NCBI GenBank assembly: GCA_000276965.1
Contig: AKKQ01000015.1
Location: 1 to 35,274, forward strand
Origin: Thiovulum sp. ES
GTDB taxonomy: Bacteria > Campylobacterota > Campylobacteria > Campylobacterales > Thiovulaceae
DNA: 35,274 nucleotides
Direction of reading: 5' to 3'
In this document: in pieces, positions 8,116-15,775 of the stretch
Numbering within the stretch: the first letter of the stretch is position 1
Layout: each line of letters opens with the position of its first letter
Notes under the pieces: model-generated
Told to the model about the DNA's origin: nothing
The model's database searches: none
Seen by the model: only the letters and a program-made list of their open reading frames with translations
Translations under genes and position numbers: made by a program

Positions 8116-8931
8116 CTATTCGCTACATTCTTCCATTGGGTTTAAAATTTGTGTTCCGTCGAAAATTCTCGTTTCGATTCCGTATGCTTTTGAGTATAAG
8201 CAGATTTGATTTAAATCGATGTTTGTACCGTCTGGCACATATTCCAAATTTAAGACTGCTCCAATTTTTGAAAAATCTTCATATTTAATGCAATTTTCAT
8301 CTTGATAACAGTTATTTGAAAAAATCAAATCCGCAAAAAGTGTGTGAGAGTAGATTTGATCTTCAACATCGCTAAAACCCGCAAACACATTATTTTCGTG
8401 TGCTTTTCCGCTTAAAAATCTATTATACGAAATTTGATCATCTTCAGTGATTTCAAATCCAGTATCATCTTTCCAAGATGAGACTTCAGTAAAAAGGACT
8501 CCGTCGCAACCAATATTTGAGGCAATTTTTATTCTTTCTCTCATAATAATTTGCACCTCATCGGAGTTTATATCAACCCAATAAGTTCTATTATCGTCTC
8601 GGATTTTTCCAACTGCGATTTCTGGATATGGGTGATCCTCAATTTGAAAATTTCTCTCAATTTCAACATCATAAGCACCAGCCGACATTTTGCAAATAAC
8701 TTTTGTCTCATCAGAACCTATTTTTTCAACTCGACTTTCTGGATTTGTTAAAAAAAGCTCAACAACATAGAGTTCTACATTTTTTGAAGTTGGTGAATAA
8801 CTGCTGTCAATATGCCAAGAAGAACGGCTTTTTGGTTCATACCAAACACCGCCATTAGATTTATCTTCAATGTCTAGCATGTCTTTGTTACAGCCAAACA
8901 GGAGTAGTGATAAGAAAAAGTATTTTAACAA
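8116..8931 (-). CDS. GH114-like (polygalactosaminidase/TM1410 family) lipoprotein
   Basis: A 271-residue protein starting at TTG 8931, with GGAG 8 bases upstream. The signal ends in a lipobox (LLLFGC), so it is a lipoprotein. The body follows the GH114 (endo-alpha-1,4-polygalactosaminidase, former DUF297) order: VELYVVELFLTNPE, KVICKMSAGAYD, the WVDINSDEVQIIMRERIKIA helix, GCDGVLFTEVSSW, ISYNRFLSGKAHENNVF and a late NCYQDENC. In family members the GCDGV segment is followed by acidic active-site residues (typically E-D-N-V-D); here it reads LFTEVSSW, so activity may be altered. GH114 enzymes cleave galactosamine-containing exopolysaccharide. Sitting in a run with a glycosyltransferase fits envelope or biofilm glycan work. 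Confidence 0.72.
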   Translation of the reverse strand: MLKYFFLSLLLFGCNKDMLDIEDKSNGGVWYEPKSRSSWHIDSSYSPTSKNVELYVVELFLTNPESRVEKIGSDETKVICKMSAGAYDVEIERNFQIEDHPYPEIAVGKIRDDNRTYWVDINSDEVQIIMRERIKIASNIGCDGVLFTEVSSWKDDTGFEITEDDQISYNRFLSGKAHENNVFAGFSDVEDQIYSHTLFADLIFSNNCYQDENCIKYEDFSKIGAVLNLEYVPDGTNIDLNQICLYSKAYGIETRIFDGTQILNPMEECSE

Positions 8932-8951
8932 AACGGAAGCTCCGAAATTTT

Positions 8952-10439
8952 TTAAGATTCTAGCAAATTTGTCGGAACTAACCTTATTCGTAGAATATCT
9001 AAATCTTTTATTTTTTCTTGAATCATGTAAAAAAGAGAATTGTTTTTAATGTAAATGAAAAATTCACCATTATTCATCTCAAAATCAATCTCGGGATTTT
9101 TTGAGTAGTCAAGTGTTAAGACTTTTGTCAAATAAATTATCGAGTGTAGTTGTGAAACTGTTTTGTAATCTGGCAGTAAATCATTTCTAAATTCACTATA
9201 TATTTTTCTTGAGACTGAACTCTTTTTACTGTATCGAATAAGAGTCGCAATAAGAAGAGCATCTTTGTGTGTAATTTGGTAAATAAAACTGTTTAGGATG
9301 AGGTGAAAACCACTTTTTGTATTTCCATAAAAATCAACTTTAATACCAATTTCAATCAATTTTGCCGTGTATAAAATTATCTCTTTAAATTCGCTATCCA
9401 GTTGAAAAAAATCTTTTGTTTTTTCAAAAATCTTTTCAGATAAATTAAAACGAGTCTTCATAATTTGAATATTTGAAGTGTGAAATTCATCAAGAATATT
9501 TCTCAAGCTAGGATTAAAGTTTGATGGAAAAGAACCGCGACTATTTCGTAAAATATCACTAAGAAAAATTCCTTCTCGAATTCCAACACCACTTGTTAAA
9601 ATCTCTTTTGCTGAAAACAGACTTGCTGTTTCAATAAAAATAAGGAGTCCCCACCGAATTACATCGAGTCTCTCTTTTTTAAATCCAACTTCTTCTAATT
9701 CCCAATTCTCTTTTTTAAGAAGTGTATTTATAAAGTTTTGTTCAATCTCATACTCATAGCTGTAATTGTGAATTCTTTGAAGTGGATAATTTTCCCGAAT
9801 CATGATAACTTTTGCTAAAGCCCGAAGAGTTCCACCAATTCCAATCATCACTTTTTCATGAAAATGAGTAGGAATTTTTTTCAATTCACTCTGGATATAT
9901 TTTCGACCGCCTTCAAAATCGCTATTCTCTTCAAATAGCTCTTTTAGTCGAACTGTTCCTAAATTTAGTGAGAGTGTCTCAAGAACTTTTCGATTTTCAA
10001 CAAGTGCAAATTCCGTAGAACCCCCACCAATATCGATTGTTACACCACGGTCAAATTTAAGCAAGTTCGCACAGGCAATTCCACCAAGTAGAGCCTCTTT
10101 TTTTCCATCAATAATTTTTATATTTATTCCAAGCTCTTTTTGAACTCGCTGAGTAAAAACTTTTTTGTTTGGTGCATCTCGCAATGCAGATGTTGCAATA
10201 GCCAGAATTTTTGAGACTTTGTAAGCTTTTATTACACTCAAAAATCCTGAAAGGGAGAGAAAAGCTCTCTCCATAGGTTTCTCTTGAAGAACTCCCGCCT
10301 TTGCATATGCTCCCTCGCCAATCCGCACTCGGCTTTTTGACTCATGAACAATTTTAAATCCAAATCGTGAAGTTCTTTCAAAAATGACAAGCCGAACAGA
10401 ATTCGACCCAAAATCAATAACAGCTGTTAGCTTCGCCAA
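8952..10439 (-). CDS. ppx: Ppx/GppA family exopolyphosphatase / pppGpp phosphohydrolase
   Basis: A 495-residue ASKHA-fold phosphatase. The first phosphate motif is AVIDFGSNSVRLVIF near the N terminus and the second is VTIDIGGGSTEFALVE near residue 145; ATSALRD and the GTVRLKELF segment are also characteristic. The C-terminal half (about 310-495) is the helical HD-like portion. It releases phosphate from polyphosphate and/or converts pppGpp to ppGpp; sequence alone does not say which dominates. The TTG start at 10439 is two bases after the ferredoxin stop, so the two are cotranscribed. The ferredoxin-Ppx/GppA pair is seen in Campylobacterota such as Helicobacter, which supports the taxonomic placement. 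Confidence 0.92.
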   Translation of the reverse strand: MAKLTAVIDFGSNSVRLVIFERTSRFGFKIVHESKSRVRIGEGAYAKAGVLQEKPMERAFLSLSGFLSVIKAYKVSKILAIATSALRDAPNKKVFTQRVQKELGINIKIIDGKKEALLGGIACANLLKFDRGVTIDIGGGSTEFALVENRKVLETLSLNLGTVRLKELFEENSDFEGGRKYIQSELKKIPTHFHEKVMIGIGGTLRALAKVIMIRENYPLQRIHNYSYEYEIEQNFINTLLKKENWELEEVGFKKERLDVIRWGLLIFIETASLFSAKEILTSGVGIREGIFLSDILRNSRGSFPSNFNPSLRNILDEFHTSNIQIMKTRFNLSEKIFEKTKDFFQLDSEFKEIILYTAKLIEIGIKVDFYGNTKSGFHLILNSFIYQITHKDALLIATLIRYSKKSSVSRKIYSEFRNDLLPDYKTVSQLHSIIYLTKVLTLDYSKNPEIDFEMNNGEFFIYIKNNSLFYMIQEKIKDLDILRIRLVPTNLLES

Positions 10440-10441
10440 TT

Positions 10442-10693
10442 CTACTCTTCGTTCTGAATTTTTTCGTATTTGAATTTTAGTTCAGCAACACTTTCAACAT
10501 TGTCAGGGTCTGGCTCAAAACAATCAACTGGACAAACTGAAATACAGATTGGCTCATCATAGTCATTAACACACTCTGTGCATCTATCTGGATCAACAAT
10601 ATAAATTGGATCTCCCTCTTCGATTGCTTCAGTTGGACACTCTTCTCGACATGCATCACATGCGATACACTCATCATTAATAAGTAAAGCCAT
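10442..10693 (-). CDS. 2[4Fe-4S] ferredoxin (YfhL-like)
   Basis: An 83-residue bacterial-type ferredoxin. The first cluster motif is CIACDACREECP and the second is CTECVNDYDEPICISVCP, where the insertion between the second and third cysteine of the second motif is the feature of the YfhL / Allochromatium-type subgroup. A short acidic and helical C-terminal extension follows, also usual there. Such ferredoxins have very low potential and carry electrons in the cytoplasm. It is the first gene of a five-gene minus-strand run and overlaps nothing upstream; a 67-bp gap separates it from the HNH gene of the accessory island. This gap is therefore the left junction of the island. Confidence 0.95.
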   Translation of the reverse strand: MALLINDECIACDACREECPTEAIEEGDPIYIVDPDRCTECVNDYDEPICISVCPVDCFEPDPDNVESVAELKFKYEKIQNEE

Positions 10694-10760
10694 TTTATCT
10701 CTTTAAAAAATTTTCGACCTTTTACCAAATTCAAATTGAAATCTAGCTGAAAATCAATTT

Positions 10761-11735
10761 TTATTTGATTTTTAAAAAATCTTTGTATGGTTGTTTCTCT
10801 TTTAAAGTTGGGTGATTATTGTAATGACATTCCATGCAAAGAACTTTCAAATTAGAACTTAAATTATTTCCCTTGTTTTTATCCATGTGGTGAGTGTGAA
10901 TATATTTTTTCTCATTTGCATTTCTTGGTTTCCAATTACACTCTTGACAAGTATAATTTTGTGCTTTTTTTCTCTCAATTGAAATTTTTCTCCACTCTTT
11001 TCTGTATTCATTTGAGACTTCTTGATAGTCCATATCCATACCAGAAACATCAAGACCATCAAAAACAAGTTTCGGAGAGTCTCCATCAATAACAGTTTCA
11101 GGTCGAGTTTGAAAATGTTTTTTTAAACTAAAGTAAGAGACATTTAAAGTATTTCTATATTCACCTTTATAAAATTTTCTTTCATCAGAAACTCCCATTT
11201 CCTTATAATTTGGATAGAGTTCTTTTACACAAGTTTTACAAACATGTAATTTCTGATCTGAAATAAACTTATCACCAAAAGAGAAATGAAAAGTTCCATC
11301 TTGAGAAAGTGAAACTCGATATTTTTCTAAGTTTCCATTATTCTTTTGCATTTCAAGAGCTTTACAATAGTGCAAATGATATTTTGGTAAATTATCTGGA
11401 GAATTTTTTTTAACTGAAGTTCTTTGTGCAATGTGAAGAAGAACACGACGACCTTTGTAAAAAAGTCCGTTGTCTGTTCGTATCAAATCTTCAGAATATA
11501 AGGCACAACCATTTTCATTTGTAAATTCAATTTCAACACCACTTTTTTCAAGAATTCTGACCTCATCGGCACTCAAATTTTTTGAAAGTGCATTAGCAAT
11601 AACTTGATTCTCTTCTTGTGATCCTCCAAGCTTAATTCGTTTTTCACCATTTGCCGTTTTTATGGTAATTCTCTCAATAATCTCAATTCCAGAATCCTGA
11701 ACTAACTTTTTAAAACTACTACCAAAATTAAGCAT
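10761..11735 (-). CDS. HNH endonuclease, ZorE-like candidate
   Basis: A 324-residue protein with a C-terminal HNH nuclease: CQEC zinc knuckle near residue 250, the HTHHMD catalytic histidines, then NLSSNLKVLCMECHYNNHP, which supplies the N, the second CxxC and final H. A second Cys cluster in the middle (HYCKAL and HVCKTC, residues about 125-175) may hold another zinc. The N-terminal third has no family I recognise. The gene starts 18 bp after the ZorA-like gene with AGGA upstream, so they are one transcript. In type II Zorya the third component ZorE is an HNH-type nuclease; that parallel is the basis for the name, not a sequence comparison. A GACCTCATCG word lies at 11559-11568. Confidence 0.75.
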   Translation of the reverse strand: MLNFGSSFKKLVQDSGIEIIERITIKTANGEKRIKLGGSQEENQVIANALSKNLSADEVRILEKSGVEIEFTNENGCALYSEDLIRTDNGLFYKGRRVLLHIAQRTSVKKNSPDNLPKYHLHYCKALEMQKNNGNLEKYRVSLSQDGTFHFSFGDKFISDQKLHVCKTCVKELYPNYKEMGVSDERKFYKGEYRNTLNVSYFSLKKHFQTRPETVIDGDSPKLVFDGLDVSGMDMDYQEVSNEYRKEWRKISIERKKAQNYTCQECNWKPRNANEKKYIHTHHMDKNKGNNLSSNLKVLCMECHYNNHPTLKEKQPYKDFLKIK

Positions 11736-11753
11736 TTTTAAGATTATCCTTTT

Positions 11754-13289
11754 TTATTTCATCAACTTTTTAGCATTCTCTAAGAACATGTTGTAGTCTT
11801 TTGTGAATTCGCCAGTTATCGCAGAAATTCCATCTCCAAAATCTTGTAATTGTGTTGGTAACTCATTTGAGATTTTGATAATTGTTTCAGAGTGCTGTTG
11901 TAAAGTTTCAGAAATTTGAGTTTTCTGATTTTCAAATTCAGTAGAAACAGTATTTAAAGTATTTGTGATTTTTTCACCGTTTTGAGTGATTGCGGAATCA
12001 ATATCAGTTATTAAAGTTCCCAAGTCCGTTTGTATCGATGAGGTTGCCATTTGGAAATTTGAACCAACATCTTTAATACTTTTCTCAATATTTGGGAAAA
12101 CCTCTTTTGCTTTTTCAGAAAGTTCAGCATAAGTTGTTAAGTGTCGATTGACCTCATCGATTTGGAATTTATAAGTTTCGATTGTCTCTTTTAATTTGTC
12201 GTAAGTCTCAACAACTTCTCCATTTCGAGCTGAAATAGTTTCAAGTGAAGTTTTTGATTTTTCCATTGAATCCATTGAAGTTTTTAGATTACTCTCCATT
12301 GCCTCAACAGAACTTTTGTAGTTTTCTTGCCAAGTAACTAAATCAAAAACAGCCTTATTTAACTCTTTGAAATTTTCTCCAAACTGTGTAGTTAATTCGT
12401 CATTGAAATCTTGAATAACTTGTTGAAGAGCCTCGATAATATCTTTTGAAGCACCTTCTGAAATTTTTTGGAAAGTCTTATCTAAAAGCAAATTCATATC
12501 TTCAAAATTCTTTCCAAAACTCTCAATTAAAGTTTTGTTTTGCTCATTTTGATTTGTTTTTAAATCTGTAATTGCATTTGTGATTTCTGGAAGCTTTGCA
12601 AGAGCTTCATTGCTAGTTTCTAACTTTGTATTTAAAGTTTCCAAATTATCCAATTTACTTAAATTATGAAGAGAATCTAGTTTTGTAAGTTTTGTAGAAA
12701 TATCTGAATTTGATTTTTCAAGTTTTTCAAGAGAATCTAGTTTTTTTACAATTGAATTATTTGATTTTTCAAGATTTTGTAATTTATCAAGTTCTTCTAG
12801 TTTTCCTAATTGATTTGCTAAATCTTTTAAACCGTAAAGTTTTTCGCCAAGTTCTTTCAGAGAATCAAGCTTTTTAGAATCTTTTGCAATTTCTGAAAGT
12901 TTATTTTCAGTATTTTCAACACGACCATTTAAATTTTTCAATTCTTCACGAATATCTGAAAGAATATCAACAAAATTTTCACTATTCGTAGATGGCTTTT
13001 CTCTCCATTTTTCAATAATTGTTAAAAATAGAAATGCAACCATTCCTGCAACAGAAGTCAAAAATGCTGTTGTCAATCCACCTAAAAGAGTTGGCAAAGA
13101 TTTTTCAACATTTACATAATCAAAGCCCCAAAGTCCTATAACAATTCCGATAAAAGTTCCAAGAACCCCAACAATTGTTACGGTAGATTTAATGCTTGTG
13201 TTTCTTTTGTAAAAATATAAAATTTCTGCAAAAAATAGAATTACAATAATTCCTATAATTATTGTAGTTAATAAATCTGTAGTATTCAT
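11754..13289 (-). CDS. ZorA-like MotA/TolQ/ExbB-family channel with long coiled-coil tail
   Basis: A 511-residue inner-membrane protein. Three membrane segments lie at about 4-26, 33-55 and 67-92; the second carries VGVLGTFIGIVIGLWGF and the third GLTTAFLTSVAGMVAFLF, the MotA/ExbB-type channel helices in the form typical of ZorA. From about residue 105 to the end it is almost entirely coiled coil. The stretch 140-230 is built of repeated LDSLEKLEKSN-like units, followed by long amphipathic helices with many S/T/Q residues. Zorya ZorA likewise has a MotA-like head and a long cytoplasmic tail thought to transmit a signal to effectors. Its ATG overlaps the stop of the BRO gene by four bases (ATGA), and the HNH gene follows. 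The matching MotB-like partner is encoded at 15038-15775 on the other strand. Confidence 0.78.
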   Translation of the reverse strand: MNTTDLLTTIIIGIIVILFFAEILYFYKRNTSIKSTVTIVGVLGTFIGIVIGLWGFDYVNVEKSLPTLLGGLTTAFLTSVAGMVAFLFLTIIEKWREKPSTNSENFVDILSDIREELKNLNGRVENTENKLSEIAKDSKKLDSLKELGEKLYGLKDLANQLGKLEELDKLQNLEKSNNSIVKKLDSLEKLEKSNSDISTKLTKLDSLHNLSKLDNLETLNTKLETSNEALAKLPEITNAITDLKTNQNEQNKTLIESFGKNFEDMNLLLDKTFQKISEGASKDIIEALQQVIQDFNDELTTQFGENFKELNKAVFDLVTWQENYKSSVEAMESNLKTSMDSMEKSKTSLETISARNGEVVETYDKLKETIETYKFQIDEVNRHLTTYAELSEKAKEVFPNIEKSIKDVGSNFQMATSSIQTDLGTLITDIDSAITQNGEKITNTLNTVSTEFENQKTQISETLQQHSETIIKISNELPTQLQDFGDGISAITGEFTKDYNMFLENAKKLMK

Positions 13290-14293
13290 GCTTCTTCTTT
13301 CTTTAAGTTGTGATAAGTGATTCTGATTGTTTCCATCAATTCAAAAATTTCAATTTCATCACCACCTTTTAAAATCAAATCTAGTAAAATTTTGACTTCT
13401 GCTCGGAGTGGTCGAGGAAAACGAGAAATATTATAATCTGTCATTTCGAGAGCTTTAATTTCTGAATATCGATTGATTCTTTCAGCAAGAGAACTTAGTG
13501 AGACTTTTGTGTGTGGAGATTCAATATATTGCACCAAATCCGTGATTACAGAATTCAGATAACTTTTAAATCTTTTCAATTCATCATCAGAATAATAATT
13601 TATTGCAATTAACAAATCAGCTTTTAACTCTTTTCGATAATTTCTCAATTGATTAAAACTTTTAATCGATAGCTTTTTTTGTTGCTCTTTCATTTCGTCA
13701 AAAACAATTTGCCCAGCCGTTTTTTGAACTGTTGCAATATGAAGATTTTGAAACATTCTTGAAAACATTCCACTAATCTGCTTTTGAGTTGCACCAAATT
13801 TTAACAATTCTCCATAAATTACACTTTTTAATCTTTTGTGTTCCAAATCAAAAAGTTTTCTCTCTTCATAAATTGAATTTGCTTTTTCAACCAAATCGGA
13901 AACTTGACTATCAGAAATCTCTTTTGAGATATAAAAACCATTTTTTCTAATTGACGGCAAAACTTCTTTTGTCAGCCATTGCTTAAAGTCTTTTGCCTCA
14001 ACTTTTTTTGAACCAATAATTGCTGTGTATATACCACTTTCATTTATAAGAGACATTTTTTGAATTCCTCCGAGGGTACGGATTTTTTCCGTCCCCTTAT
14101 CTTCTACTTCAATTCTTTTGAGCATATTGTTTGTATCAACTTTGCCGTTACTTCGTTGATAACCTAAAATATTTGCCACATCTTTCGCTACAAACCAAAG
14201 TTCTTGAATATCCAAATCAACAAAAGTTCTAATCTCTTTTCCCTGAAAAAATTTGAAATTTTCAGGCATTTTTTCTAATTTCTTTAAATTCAT
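13286..14293 (-). CDS. BRO-N domain protein inside the Zorya-like island
   Basis: About 335 residues. Residues 10-120 are a BRO-N domain (LWFVAKDVANILGYQRS, then INESGIYTAIIGSKK, and WLTKEVLPSIRKNGFY). The remainder (about 125-335) is helical, rich in K/E, with no family I recognise; it is different from the C-terminal domain of the BRO gene at 760. The ATG at 14293 is chosen because AGAAG precedes it by four bases; an ATG four codons upstream (14305) has no ribosome site. It is the first gene of the leftward operon and is coupled to the ZorA-like gene (ATGA overlap). As a predicted DNA-binding protein at the head of the operon it may autoregulate the divergent promoter or control induction of the system. 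Confidence 0.75.
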   Translation of the reverse strand: MNLKKLEKMPENFKFFQGKEIRTFVDLDIQELWFVAKDVANILGYQRSNGKVDTNNMLKRIEVEDKGTEKIRTLGGIQKMSLINESGIYTAIIGSKKVEAKDFKQWLTKEVLPSIRKNGFYISKEISDSQVSDLVEKANSIYEERKLFDLEHKRLKSVIYGELLKFGATQKQISGMFSRMFQNLHIATVQKTAGQIVFDEMKEQQKKLSIKSFNQLRNYRKELKADLLIAINYYSDDELKRFKSYLNSVITDLVQYIESPHTKVSLSSLAERINRYSEIKALEMTDYNISRFPRPLRAEVKILLDLILKGGDEIEIFELMETIRITYHNLKKEEA

Positions 14294-14305
14294 TTTACTT
14301 CTCAT

Positions 14306-14332
14306 TTATTTTGTTAAAATACTATCAAAAAA
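14306..14332. promoter_or_regulatory. compact divergent promoter region of the Zorya-like island
   Basis: Only 27 bases separate the outermost ATG codons of the BRO gene and the MNT gene (39 if the BRO gene starts at 14293). A plus-strand TAAAAT at 14315-14320 would start transcription a few bases before the MNT ATG, giving a nearly leaderless mRNA; a minus-strand TAGTAT-like -10 overlaps it. The two promoters must overlap, so one bound protein could control both halves of the island. Confidence 0.4.
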
Positions 14333-14617
14333 ATGAGACTCCAAAGATCTGAAATTTCAAACCTAAAAAACTCTATTTTCTTGTTTGACAAAAATGCAAA
14401 AATCTATCTTTTTGGCTCTCGAGTTGATGAACAAAAACGGGGTGGAGATATTGATATTCTCGTGATTTCAGATATTTTAAATGAAAAAAATAGACGAAAA
14501 ATAAGAAGAAACTTTTTTCAAGAATTTGGCGAACAAAAATTAGATATTATTATAGAAAATCAGAAAAAAATATCACTTTTTGGCAGAGAAATATTAGAAA
14601 AGGCAATAGAAATTTGA
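14333..14617 (+). CDS. MNT-domain nucleotidyltransferase antitoxin (MntA-like)
   Basis: A 94-residue minimal nucleotidyltransferase. The active-site motif is FGSRVDEQKRGGDIDILV, that is G28-S29 followed nine residues later by D39-x-D41, with a third acidic position in KLDIII. In HEPN/MNT toxin-antitoxin modules this enzyme AMPylates a tyrosine next to the HEPN active site and so silences the toxin. The stop overlaps the TTG start of the HEPN gene by four bases (TTGA), the usual tight order MNT then HEPN. It heads the rightward operon and has almost no leader. The functional link to the ZorB-like gene downstream is inferred only from overlap. Confidence 0.85.
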   Translation: MRLQRSEISNLKNSIFLFDKNAKIYLFGSRVDEQKRGGDIDILVISDILNEKNRRKIRRNFFQEFGEQKLDIIIENQKKISLFGREILEKAIEI

Positions 14618-15048
14618 AAAGAGAATTTTTTCAAGAATTGCATAAAAATTTAGAAAAACAGATTTTTTGGCTTTCGCATTCAATTGAAAAAAGCAAAAAC
14701 ATAGATTTGAAAAATTTAGAAGTTGATGATTTTGATATTTTTGAAACTCTCTCTTCTCGTTTTGCTAGGACAATTGATTTTCTTGTTCGGAAATATTGGA
14801 GAGCTTTGGATTCTGTGGAGTTTGAGACTCAAGGCACATTAATTGATGTTGTAAATCGTGCAGACAAAAGAGAGCTTTTTTCAGATATTGAAAGATTTCG
14901 TGAATTGAAAGATTTGAGAAATGAAATTGTTCATGAATATTTAGATGATAGTTTGGAAAAGTTTTTTGGAGAAATCCGAGTAGATTCTTTAGAACTCTTG
15001 GAAATTTGCCAAACAACTTTAAGCTATGGAGAAAAATATGCAAAATAG
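14614..15048 (+). CDS. HEPN-domain toxin (HepT-like ribonuclease)
   Basis: A 144-residue all-helical protein with the HEPN RNase motif RX4HXY exactly kept: R102-NEIV-H107-E-Y109. Y109 is the residue that MntA-type partners modify. The motif sits in the expected last third of the domain (LKDLRNEIVHEYLDDS). In known modules HepT cleaves RNA (for example tRNA ends) when not AMPylated. TTG at 14614 is used, with AAGG about 10 bases before it and overlap with the MNT gene. The end of the gene overlaps the ZorB-like start by 11 bases, so toxin and motor protein are translated from one message. That overlap is the most unusual feature of the locus. Confidence 0.85.
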   Translation: MKREFFQELHKNLEKQIFWLSHSIEKSKNIDLKNLEVDDFDIFETLSSRFARTIDFLVRKYWRALDSVEFETQGTLIDVVNRADKRELFSDIERFRELKDLRNEIVHEYLDDSLEKFFGEIRVDSLELLEICQTTLSYGEKYAK

Positions 15049-15775
15049 TGAAAATGAAAATGGTGAGGAGTGGCTCTCAATTTCAGATTTGATGTCTGGA
15101 TTAATGTTGATTTTTCTTCTTATTGCAATTACTTTTATGTATCAAGTGAATAAGCGACTTGAAACAACAATTGACTACAAAAAGAAACTTGAAGAGATTT
15201 CAAAAGAATATGCACTTGTTGAAGAGAATTTGTATCAGGCTTTGAGAGATGAATTTAGAAAAGAAGAGTTGGAAAAATGGAATGTAATTATATTACCAAA
15301 TAATACAATTCGTTTTAATTCTCCAGATGTTTTATTTGAAAGTGGGGAAGATTATGTTTCTGATGAATTTAAGGGAATTTTGGTAGATTTTTTTCCAAGA
15401 TATGTTGGTGTTTTGACAAGAGACGATTTTGTGAATTTTGTAGAAGAGGTTCGAGTCGAAGGACACACTTCCTCAATTTGGAACGGTTACACTGGAATTA
15501 ATGCTTATTTAAAAAATTTAGATTTATCTCAAAGACGAGCAAAAAATGTTCTCGATTTTGCAATTCGTATCGATAAGGTCTATCCAAAATTTGAGTGGTT
15601 GAAATTGAAATTTCGTGCAAACGGACTTTCGTCAGCAATTCCAATTCGAGATGAAAATGGAAATGAAGATACGGAAATGTCAAAAAGAGTTGAATTCCGA
15701 ATCACCACAAATGCTCGTGATGCTTTACAAAAATTGGAAACTTTGAGAAAAGAGATGGAATCAAAAGAGAAGTGA
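15038..15775 (+). CDS. ZorB-like OmpA/MotB-family stator protein
   Basis: About 245 residues. A single membrane helix follows a short acidic N terminus: WLSISDLMSGLMLIFLLIAI, in which D17 is in the position of the proton-accepting aspartate of MotB. Residues about 40-75 are a coiled-coil linker. The rest is an OmpA-like peptidoglycan-binding domain (VRVEGHTSS, NLDLSQRRAKNVLDFAI, FRANGLSSAIPI, MSKRVEFRI). ZorB has this same plan. The ATG at 15038 is preferred since GGAG stands 7 bases before it; the ATG at 15026 lacks a site. It overlaps the HEPN gene and its stop overlaps the next start (GTGA). It should pair with the ZorA-like protein encoded on the other strand to make a peptidoglycan-anchored proton-driven complex. 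Confidence 0.82.
   Translation: MQNSENENGEEWLSISDLMSGLMLIFLLIAITFMYQVNKRLETTIDYKKKLEEISKEYALVEENLYQALRDEFRKEELEKWNVIILPNNTIRFNSPDVLFESGEDYVSDEFKGILVDFFPRYVGVLTRDDFVNFVEEVRVEGHTSSIWNGYTGINAYLKNLDLSQRRAKNVLDFAIRIDKVYPKFEWLKLKFRANGLSSAIPIRDENGNEDTEMSKRVEFRITTNARDALQKLETLRKEMESKEK

Noticed and set aside
10477-10734. Alternative frame across the ferredoxin gene
   Set aside because: It lacks any motif, while the overlapping frame has two perfect ferredoxin cluster motifs.
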